Positions 56,731 through 64,000 of a DNA stretch of 64,000 nucleotides are shown here, in pieces. The notes under the pieces were generated by a model, which did not search any database, was not told the origin of the DNA, and saw only the letters and a program-made list of their open reading frames with translations. The position numbers and the translations under genes were made by a program. Source of the DNA: Erodium maritimum (Eukaryota; Streptophyta; Magnoliopsida; Geraniales; Geraniaceae). The stretch covers positions 28,685,730 to 28,749,729 of the forward strand of contig OY997592.1 in NCBI GenBank assembly GCA_963921825.1, read 5' to 3'. The number at the start of each line of letters is the position of its first letter. Positions within the stretch are counted from its first letter, which is position 1.

Positions 56731-58979
56731 CAACCACCATGGTGGTGGCTGGTCCCAGCTCCGGCCAGCCACCCCATGGCCGGCCCGCCACCACCCACGG
56801 TGGCCGGAGCTCCTCCCGAGCTTCCGGTCACCGGAAAACGTCAACTTTCACCTCCAAACACCTCCAAAACGTCTCCAACACTCCCCCAACATCAAAACAA
56901 CCTTAAAACTAATAGTTTCAAACCAAAACCTAAATTTAGAAATTGTCAAATCGAAGATCGGTTTGGTGTATACCATAGAGGAAGACGAGGTGAGCTTGAA
57001 TCTCTTCACTTTGAGACGATCCAAGGGTGGAGATGACGTGAATAGTGCTCCAAACCCTAGCTTTCTCTCCCTTCTCTCTTCTTCTCCTTCTCCTTCTCTC
57101 TCTGAACCACTCTTCTCTTTTTTTCTATTTTTTTCCTCTTTTTTTTTATCAAGTGGCCGAACACCCCTTAAGGGTGTCTTCTTTATTTCCCCCCCAAAAC
57201 TAACACCACCACTTGTTGGAAAAGTGGCAAGGTGGGTCCCACACCTTTTGGAAAATATCTACTAGATATTTTCCAATCAGATTCGCGAAAATCAGACGTT
57301 TCTGGCCTCGAACGGGCACTTTTTCCAAGAAATTACGAAACTTGTCGGGCTACAAGGAAACGGCTCAACTAAGACCGCTGCGATGACGGCTAAGCTTTTT
57401 GGATCCAAAACGGTCCTTGAATGGACCAAAACGTCGCTCGGTTGACTTTTCCAGCGAAAAGTCAACATTTCCCAAATTGATCAGAAAGTTGCCCTGAGTC
57501 CCCCGGAACTCACTTTGGTCGATATCGGGGTCAACTTTAGTCCGGTATGACCCTCGGGGTCAATTTTAGGTTTAAATTAGTGTCTGCTTAAAAATTTTAA
57601 ATTTTCCTGTTTTTCGTAGGTTTGATTGGCGTTGACCCGGAGTGGTTATTACATAATGATATTGGTGAGGGTATTGTTTGAACTTAAATATCAGTCCTTG
57701 CCACATCTTTGACCTTGGGTCTGCACATAAACAGTTACTTTAAAGACTGAAACTACAAAATATGTGTATGAGTTGGGCTTCAAGTATAATGGGTGAGGAA
57801 TGTGGACTGGGTAATGTTTTTTTATCAGACATAATGACTTAGCTTCATTAGGTAGGCATAATTAGTTTGATTTGAACTTGGTGATAATAGTTTTATTGCA
57901 TACCTTTTTCAGGGGTTGATCGATGTGTTTACCCATCACCCGACAATAGAGCATAGGCATTGCATGCGCCATCTGTACGAGAATTAGTTTAAGTAGTTCA
58001 AGTCTCATAATATCAAGTTGCAGTTGTGGAAATGCTCACGGGCAACCAATGTTGAATTGTTGAATAGTTATATGGAGGAGTTGAAAGAAATGAACGTGAA
58101 AACATATGAGTGGTTGCTAGAAAGACGACCAACAAACTGGTGCAAGGCTTTTTTCAAAACAAATGCCAAGTGCGGAGCGTAGACAAATAACATCTGTGAA
58201 TCGTTCAATGCTTGGATTGGGAAAGGGAGGGATCTTCCGATACTCAATTGCTTAGAGTTCTATAGGAAAAAGTTGATGGACTGGTTCAACAAGAAGGGGA
58301 AGTTGGTCAGCGGTGATGCAGCTCTATTGTGCCCAAGGATCAGAGATAGGCTAGATTTGGTAATTTCTAAAGCGAAGAAGTGCAAAGTTGTTCAAAGTGG
58401 GAGTGTCTTATTTGAGGTGGAGATGTTCAGGGACACATACGCAGTGAACATTTACGAGCACACTTGTAGTTGTTTGGATTGGCAGCTGACAGGAATTCCT
58501 CGCTTGCATGCTGCAGCATCATTGTTGAAGGCGAAGAAGGAGGTTTATAAACAAGTGAACTCCTATTACTTCACTCCTGCTTTTCGAACTACTTACGAAG
58601 GCCAGATTTACCCTCTGGTTGGCCTAGATAGGTGCAGGTCAGTGCCACTTGAAGGACGTATACTAGCTCCCAATGTGAGGAAGCAACCTGGTAGACCAAG
58701 GACAGCAAGGAGGAAGGGTTGTATGGAGCAACCACATTCAAGGTCAAGCAAGGGAACAGTCACAAGGAAAGGAGTTGTTCTACGATGCAGCCGATGTAGA
58801 AATGAAGGTCATAACATTCGATCCTGCACGACGAAGGACTATGGGTCCAATCCAGCACCTCCAACAAAGGGAAAGAAAGGAGCTAGACCCAGAGCGAAAC
58901 TATCACACCGTGTAGGATCGAAGACAGATGTTGAACTTGCAGAACTACTGATAGGAAAAGAGCATCGAGCCATGCTCGG

Positions 58980-59927
58980 TTGGAGAAGACAAAGGTTCTA
59001 AACAGAATTTGGAAAAGGCAGCAACGTGGTGAGGCACATGTGGGTGAGAATGGTGCTGAGAATGATGCTGAAAATGCTGGTGCTGAGAATGCTGGTGCTG
59101 AGAGTGTTGATGCTGAGAATGTTGCTCATAATGGTGCTGAGACAATAGTTGGAGATAGTAGTGTTGAAGATTCTGGAAGCATGACAGGTTGTGACAGTTT
59201 GGGGAGGGATGAGGAGTACCACAATATTCATGGATGGTTTGAGCCTATGCCTGCTGACCTTGGAGGAGATAAGGACTTCCCAACTACATATGAAGAAAAT
59301 ATAAACCAAGGAGGATCTGATCACATGGGTGCTGAAGTTGGAGGCTCTGATGACATGACTGCAAAGGTTGGACATGGTGGTGGAAGCCCTGGTGACTTGG
59401 AATCAGCCGGTGAAGAAATAAGTCAGGTATTTGACGCTAACATGAACGAGGTTGTTAGTCAGTAAGAGCGAATAGTGAATGAAGTTCAACAATTTCTTGA
59501 TATTCTTGGAGATGATTTCTGGGGTGAGAATCCGACAAAAAAACCTAAACTCAAAGAAAGGCTTCAAGGGCAGAGGATAGGTAATGAACAACTTGAGGTC
59601 CATATAGAGAAATGTCCTCCGGAGAATTTAAATGCCACTCTGATCCGTAAAAAGCGTACCCCAAGGAAGAAAGTGGTCACAAAGGACATCACAAAGAAGA
59701 TTAGCAGGAACCCAATTCAGACAAAGAAGAATCAGCCACATAAGATGAAGTCCAAGAAGGTCACTTTCAAAGACTCGGTTCCTTCTAAAGTCATTGACAA
59801 GCCCTATGCAAGACCCACAATCACAAGCAATGCAAAGGTCGAGGAGAGAAGGACTGCCCAGGCATTTGACATGAGTAGTGGTGGCAAAAACAATTCAATA
59901 GGAGAGTGTCAGTGGAACAAATCAAAG
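58980..59927 (+). pseudogene. C-terminal tail of the transposase reading frame
   Basis: After the main frame ends at 59001, a second frame overlapping it carries an AEN repeat region (GAENDAENAGAENAGAES, 59043-59110), an acidic stretch, a TAA at 59463-59465, then a very basic lysine-rich segment (KKRTPRKKVVTKDITKK) up to the splice donor at 59927. It continues at 60830 with AALGFESWLQARRQEGGPGF and stops at 61001-61003. It begins without ATG, so a frameshift from the main frame is more likely than a separate gene. Confidence 0.6.
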
Positions 59928-61003
59928 GTACTCTTAATTTCTCTAGCTACTTGCCTTTCCTTTCGTTTGTGTTCAAACATAACTACATATATGGGTGACT
60001 GCATAATTTAGTTAGGTTCAAATGTATAATAGGTTTAGTTGAATTATATACCTTGGCATTGTGATGGAGATTTAGTAAGGGGAAGATCTGAAATCATCCT
60101 AGAGGTACATAAGATACTTAATCATAAAAGATAACTAGGATTAGCTGCCTATAAATGAATATGAAATCGGAGTCAAATATATCCTTCATCTTATATAAGA
60201 TGATATCTATAGCACTTCGAATTAGAATTAAAATTAGAATTCCTTATTGTCTTTTTAATTCTGGAATTACAAGATGCTTAGGGTATTGTAATTAGAATTA
60301 GAATTACATATGAATATTATGGGAGGCTGGACGAATCAAACAGATTGTTGTTCAAGTTGAGGAGATCGGCCCATAAAATATTGTTCCAATTGTAACGGAC
60401 AATGTTACAAACACTAAGCAAGGAGGCCATCCATATTTTGAACTTCTTGTGTCACTCACACAATTAATCTTATGCTCGAAAGAATATGCAAACTGGTAAG
60501 GTTTAAATCAACAAACGACAAGACAAAGAATTTGACTCACTCACAAGGCAATATGCAAAGTAAAGGGAAATAATTAGACTGGGAGTTACGAGTGCCAAAC
60601 CATTTTTAAGTATGACTTTTACGAATCGAGTTCACGAATACTAAGTTCATGTTTTTTAAAGGCATTTGAGCTCTTAGTCTAGAATTATTCAAATTTTAAT
60701 TGTCTTGATACTCCATTGGATTTGGCAAGTTACCTATTGAATCCGTTCTTGTGCATAAAATATGTTCAGTAGCATGATCTTTGATATGATAAGTATGATG
60801 ATGAACTTACCTCATACACTCTTATGCAGGCTGCTTTGGGATTTGAAAGCTGGCTTCAAGCAAGAAGGCAAGAAGGAGGACCAGGTTTTGGATCTGCTAG
60901 AGTAACTCTAGGAGAGGCTGAAGCTGAAGGAAGAGGAACATGCACCCAACCTTTGAAGAAAACCATCATGAAAAAGAAGCAAGCCCACAACTCTCAACCT
61001 TAG

Positions 61004-61356
61004 GATTTAGGTCTTTGTTGTAGAGCATTAGATAGAGATATGTCGTGGTTGATATGGGCCATAATGGCCATTAACTTTTGGACATATTGTATTGTTGTCT
61101 AGTATATGGTGGCAGACAACATGTTAAGGACTTATGACTTTTGAGGAGCCCTATGGGAATCGGATTCCCTCTCCTGTGACATAATGGGGAGCTTTTGTAA
61201 GGGTTGGGTACTGCTTTAACAGTGTGGTTTTTGTCTTGGAACGGACATGTGATAATTGATGATTTTATTTACATTTTTGCCCTTGTTATGTGTGGAAGTG
61301 ATAAATTTGCCTATAAAACACCATCTGATTCAGTTGTTAGGACCACACCATCTGCT
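61004..61356. other. Noncoding interval inside the MULE
   Basis: T/G-rich sequence after the transposase stop, probably its 3' untranslated region. Nothing else recognised apart from two TTGTTTGGACCACAC/GTTAGGACCACAC-like repeats near 61336-61377. Confidence 0.4.
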
Positions 61357-61364
61357 TCACTTGT

Positions 61365-61783
61365 TTGGACCACACAGGGATGGTGAAAAAATATCCAGAA
61401 TTCGATGAGGAGGATGAAAGGAGGTATCAAGAATGGGCATGTGCAGGACCACAATCGTCTTCCGAGCATACCGATCAATGGAACAAAGCTCCATCATATG
61501 GTCCTCCTCCAACCCCACCCCCGAAGAATTCTTGCCCGATTGCCGATATCCATATCCGGATGAAGACCCACCATCTGATGATGAAGTGCAGAGCAAGCTA
61601 GTGCAACCCAAGGACCAGCCAAAGGAGCAACCACAACACCAACCTCCTTCAAAGACACCTCCTTCATCCTCTACCCCACCATTCGATGAACATGAAGATG
61701 ATGTGGAAGACAATGGAGATGAGAAGGACATTGCTTCATCTCAAGGTAGTACTAGTCTATTCCGTAAACCATCTGTACTCTAA
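61365..61783 (+). pseudogene. Acidic, proline-rich open region inside the MULE (unknown)
   Basis: Two overlapping plus frames appear to be one broken frame: 61365-61601 gives YPEFDEEDERRYQEWACAGP and PSYGPPPTPPP, and 61433-61783 continues as PEEFLPDCRYPYPDEDPPSD, KDQPKEQPQHQPPSKTPPSS and EHEDDVEDNGDEKDIASSQ, followed by a possible donor GGTAGT at about 61744. The frames meet around 61515-61530. Composition is low-complexity acidic and proline-rich and no domain is recognised. It may be an exon of a third MULE gene or captured host sequence. Confidence 0.35.
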
Positions 61784-61967
61784 ATGAATATGTAATGTGA
61801 ACTTGTGTTACCTAATAACTTGTATGCAGTACTACATTTTTTTTCTCTGTCAAACCATACATATAAATTGCTTCATATAAGATCTGAAATCATCATATAA
61901 TAGTACATAAACTACAAGTCTCTTCTGTCAAACGAAATTTAGATTAAACACACAACTACTTTCTACA

Positions 61968-62376
61968 CTAAACAAGGTACATGTCTTCCTTCCTATTCTT
62001 ACCATCATTCAACAAATATACAACCATCATATAAAACATAATACCATACAAAAACCGTATACAATTTGATTTACACTTTGCCCCTTTCCCATTCTTTCTT
62101 TTCTCAAAACGTAGAGCATCTTCCAAAGTGGTTATCTTGTCATACAGTTCAGGAACTACTTCGTCGACCCATTTGAAAATTTTACAACTCTGTTCACCCT
62201 GCATCCACCATTACATATAATTATTTACCGAAGTTCATACCTCCAACCACATAATAATAGTCATTGTATGTGTGTCTTACATTGTACTTCGCGCAGCCGT
62301 AAAATCTTCTACCGGGATTGTTGATCGAGTAGGATGTCAGCATAGGAGTTGCAACTCCACAATTGCAATGCTTTGC
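61968..62376 (-). CDS. GRF-type zinc-finger protein gene, 3' exons (partial)
   Basis: Two minus-strand exons, 62376-62281 and 62198-61968, joined by an 82-bp intron (AAT|GTAAGA...GATGCAG|GGT) that keeps frame. The joined reading has HCNCGVATPM, NPGRRFYGCAKY and EQSCKIFKWVDEVVPE, the complete CxC...C...C zf-GRF pattern, followed by a coiled-coil-like basic segment and a C-terminal hydrophobic stretch (FLYGIMFYMMVVYLL) that may be a membrane anchor, then TAG at 61968-61970. A stop lies just upstream of 62376 in frame, and AAG|GCAAAG there fits an acceptor, so a first exon nearer the right inverted repeat is expected but was not found. GRF fingers bind nucleic acid in other proteins. The role in the MULE is unknown. 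Confidence 0.75.
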
Positions 62377-62428
62377 CTTCCAAATTCAACATCCTTACAC
62401 AAAATTTCACTTCAATTAATCGAGGACA

Positions 62429-62506
62429 AATGACTATACTTTATCATTCACCATGAACAAAATGCATAAGACTATGCTTTATCATTCACCATGAACAAAA
62501 TGCATT
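62429..62506. repeat. 38-bp tandem duplication upstream of the GRF exons
   Basis: ACTATACTTTATCATTCACC and the following ATGAACAAAATGCAT occur twice in tandem, differing at one or two bases. It lies in the presumed first intron or leader of the GRF gene. Confidence 0.8.
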
Positions 62507-62509
62507 CTG

Positions 62510-63108
62510 ACCTAACTGTGAATGACACATGACCTATCCAATTTTCCTTTCATCTACAAAATTCTTATTCGGCTTTTAAACACCTAATGCGCCAATTATC
62601 CCTAATTTATCTACAGATTCCAGCTCGTAAATTTCAATACACACATTCAATTTCTGGTTTTTATAAACCTGATATTCCCCTATTTCAAAACCCTAGTTTT
62701 TATGAACTTGAAATTCCAGAACCGCGCTACCCCTAAATCCGACCCATGGACAGAACTATTGAAGATGATTTCGGATTTAAACATTGCAATATCGTTTACT
62801 ACCATTGCAGAAGATGGACAAAGGAAGGTTTTCAGATCTTACCATTGCAATATCGTTTTCCTGCGACCTCAACACTCTGACTGCGACCTTCTTCTGCCAA
62901 AACCTTCGTCTTCCTTCAGCAGTTGTTCCTTGACCTTCGTCTTCGTCTTTCCTTCCTTCACCTTCGCACCTTGCCAACACTCTGTCTGAAACACGTCCAA
63001 AGGGGGACAAATAGATGGGTTTAAGTGTTATCTGATGAGGGCAATTCGGTCTCGAAAATTTTACTGCCCAAACACGTGCGCGGCACTCACCATTTGTCAA
63101 ACGTTTTC
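62510..63108 (-). other. Presumed 5' region of the GRF gene, right end of the MULE
   Basis: No exon could be assigned. A 107-codon minus frame (63100-62777) starts just inside the inverted repeat but has no domain. A short direct repeat (CCATTGCA.ATATCGTTT at about 62782 and 62840) is present. Transcription from the right inverted repeat would cross this stretch. Confidence 0.35.
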
Positions 63109-63239
63109 TGTGAAATTTGACAGATTATTATGGTTTTTGACATTTAACTTTGGGGACGATGTGATTTGAACGATAAAACTGTCTATAGTTGTTTTTTGAG
63201 CTATAAAGTCGGGGCATAGTTGTTTCTTGGTGTTTTCTC
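63109..63239 (-). repeat. Right terminal inverted repeat of the MULE
   Basis: Read inward from 63239: GAGAAAACACCAAGAAACAA and so on, matching 49553-49683. It ends 124 bp before the host ATG at 63364. Confidence 0.92.
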
Positions 63240-63248
63240 TAATAATAA

Positions 63249-63363
63249 AAAAACTCAAACTTATTTTGTATTTACAGTTCGTACGGTAGGTGTTGCATCT
63301 TTCCTCCAGACTATCTGAAATCCTTGGGTTTTCAATTTCATCCCCTTCCTCATCATCAGCACG
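63249..63363 (+). promoter_or_regulatory. Remaining host 5' flank / leader
   Basis: Only 115 bp of non-transposon sequence separate the MULE duplication from the host ATG. No clear TATA box is visible in it. The CTTTCCTCCAGAC and CCCCTTCCTCATCATC stretches look like leader sequence, so the original promoter probably lies across the MULE near 49400-49550, or transcription now starts in or near the MULE end. Confidence 0.4.
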
Positions 63364-63741
63364 ATGATAGCACATACGAGCCTCATCTCCTGCAACTGCT
63401 CCCCCTGCCCAACTCGGGCTCAGAAGCTGAAAGCTTTTGCTAGGACACAAAACCCTCTTCTCAACCTCGCAACCCCACCTGCCAAAATCAACTCAAAGTT
63501 CTTATTTTTTCTTAAACCCCACAAATTCAAAAACTCATCTTTGCAGATTTTCCGTAGTAGCCTGAACAGTGACAATCAACGAGAATCAGTTCCTGAAGAG
63601 GAAGGTTCTGCGAGAAAAGAGGTACTGGTCGGGGATGGAAATGGTGTGGAGGGGAGGGACTGGACAACCTCGATTTTGCTGTTTGTGCTTTGGGGTGGGC
63701 TCATGTACTACGTCTTCAACCTCGCTCCGAACCAGACCCCT
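63364..63741 (+). CDS. Predicted plastid membrane protein, first exon (host gene, partial)
   Basis: ATG 63364 opens 126 codons up to a likely splice donor CCT|GTATTG at 63741/63742; reading on gives only eight more codons before TAG. Residues 1 to about 65 are rich in Ser, Lys, Asn and hydroxylated residues with few acidic ones (CPTRAQKLKAFARTQNPLLN), like a chloroplast transit peptide. An acidic stretch follows, then DWTTSILLFVLWGGLMYYVF (from residue 99), a membrane segment ending NLAPNQTP. From memory this segment resembles a conserved plant family of uncharacterised chloroplast proteins; that was not checked. It is the only clean, uninterrupted host-type coding sequence in the window. The gene continues past 64000. 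Confidence 0.75.
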
Positions 63742-64000
63742 GTATTGTTCTGCTCCTCAGTGTATTAGTTCGGTTCATTTGTGAACTTTTTACATTTGCT
63801 TACCAATTTTTGTGCGCAATGTCAATCAATCATATAATTGCATTTTTAGCTTAATTGCTTTGCATATATCTTTTATTGAATGATGTTTATCAAGAGATTA
63901 TTAATGGTTATAATTTTTTTGTCTAAAAAAGATCAGAATTTTAGTGAACTTGGAACAGTTTTTATTTTCTTTTTAGATTGAGAGAAAGGATATTGTTTCA
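63742..64000 (+). other. Start of host intron 1
   Basis: Begins GTATTGTTCTGC, then is T-rich with no open frame continuing exon 1, as expected for a plant intron. The acceptor lies beyond the window or near its end. Confidence 0.55.

Larger units (their letters stand above)
52609..57653. mobile_element. Family X element copy D, with nested LTR
   Basis: It begins TGTCACGCCCC and ends GGTTATTACA, with a perfect 5-bp duplication TAATG (52604-52608 and 57654-57658). Without the copia LTR at 55074-56730 it is about 3.4 kb. The left part resembles copy B and the right part copy A. It has a large minisatellite (53570-54120) and a CT-rich gene-leader-like block (57045-57150) but no polyprotein. Confidence 0.85.
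52049..57912 (+). other. Transposase intron 2 with nested insertion
   Basis: Donor AAG|GTAAAATAAT and acceptor CCTTTTTCAG|GGG join SDKQK directly to GLIDVF, the normal MULE reading (SD.QKGL). The intron grew from about 0.8 kb to 5.9 kb through copy D. The tails 52049-52608 and 57654-57912 contain no gene. Confidence 0.82.
50746..61003 (+). pseudogene. MULE transposase gene, multi-exon, broken
   Basis: Inferred exons: 50746-51431, 51523-52048, 57913-59927 and 60830-61003, with GT-AG introns that keep frame. Exon 1 has an acidic N-terminus with two PPSEEEED repeats, then a MuDR DNA-binding-like domain (LRLGDRFISVAWYRVVLQKY to HCC). Exon 2 has FVGLDGCHMK with the first catalytic Asp (51845) and SDKQK with the second (52037). 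Exon 3 has CESFNAW with the Glu (58198), a SWIM-like CSC...GIPRLHA in which the third Cys is Arg, and a zinc knuckle CSRCRNEGHNIRSC. Stops at 57985, 57994, 58180 and 59463 and a frameshift near 58990 disable it. Intron 2 holds family X copy D. Confidence 0.85.
49553..63239 (+). mobile_element. Large two-gene Mutator-like element, 13.7 kb
   Basis: Terminal inverted repeats of about 131 bp (49553-49683 and 63109-63239, about 97% identical) are flanked by a perfect 9-bp duplication TAATAATAA (49544-49552 and 63240-63248). Inside are a MuDR-type transposase gene on the plus strand starting 1.2 kb from the left end, a GRF zinc-finger gene on the minus strand at the right end, and an acidic open region between them. 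Family X copy D (52609-57653) has inserted in transposase intron 2; without it the element is about 8.6 kb. Stops in the transposase mean this copy cannot move itself. Confidence 0.92.

Noticed and set aside
55069..56735. 5-bp target duplication around the LTR in copy D
   Set aside because: Flanks are CGGCC and CAACC, only 3 of 5 identical; not claimed.
56606..57265. 219-codon open frame
   Set aside because: Starts in the nested copia LTR and runs across its end (56730) into family X copy D; a chance fusion.
61357..61731. 124-codon minus-strand frame (Ser/Gly/Cys-rich)
   Set aside because: Antisense shadow of the acidic proline-rich plus-strand region; low complexity.
62777..63100. 107-codon minus frame as first exon of the GRF gene
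   Set aside because: No GRF-like or other domain, and no donor that joins it in frame to the exon at 62376 could be supported.

Overview
This window is nuclear DNA of a flowering plant, most likely a eudicot. It is a transposon-dense intergenic region that ends, at the right edge, in the first exon of a host gene for a predicted plastid membrane protein (from 63364). Evidence for a plant nuclear genome: Ty1/copia, LINE, hAT-like and Mutator-like (MULE) elements, GT-AG introns, initiator-Met-tRNA primer-binding sites (TGGTATCAGA) and an N-terminal transit-peptide-like leader on the host protein. I see no bacterial operons, rRNA, tRNA or CRISPR array.

Layout. (1) 1-3573: right part of a 3-3.5 kb non-coding element with TG...CA ends (family X, copy A), rich in minisatellites. 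(2) 3574-4986: unassigned sequence with a 331-bp hAT-like MITE. (3) 4987-12118: decayed Ty1/copia internal region (copy 1), hit by a reverse-oriented solo LTR (7944-9840) and an hAT-like element (11241-12050). (4) 12119-30258: a second copia copy that shares the LTR at 12119-13737 with copy 1. It carries six insertions: a LINE-tail fragment, a foldback MULE-type element (15520-16648), an unidentified 2.4-kb solo LTR (17000-19367), family X copy B (20170-23717) and two copia solo LTRs in opposite orientations. (5) 30259-41214: a minus-strand copia gag fragment split by a third copia copy (31345-40970; both LTRs; 5-bp target duplication AACCC), which itself carries family X copy C. (6) 41950-49133: two minus-strand LINEs with 15- and 17-bp target duplications; the second contains a MULE-type MITE. 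(7) 49553-63239: a 13.7-kb MULE with ~131-bp terminal inverted repeats and a perfect 9-bp duplication (taataataa). It holds a broken four-exon transposase gene (+), a convergent GRF zinc-finger gene (-), an acidic/proline-rich open region, and family X copy D inside transposase intron 2, with a copia solo LTR inside D. (8) 63249-64000: host gene.

Target duplications fix the nesting order for most insertions. Removing the two LINEs and the MULE leaves a short stretch (41650-41934, 44297-44700, 49151-49552, 63249 onward) that appears to be the old upstream region of the host gene.

Two points stand out. First, the large MULE has two convergent genes, one from each end, like maize MuDR, but its second gene encodes a GRF-type zinc finger with a C-terminal hydrophobic segment, and its right end lies only 124 bp upstream of the host ATG. 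Second, the copia copies share coding lesions (an amber codon in gag in two copies, loss of the YVDD reverse-transcriptase motif, a missing piece before RNase H), which suggests that the family spread after losing its own coding capacity. All calls come from reading the sequence; no alignment or database search was run.
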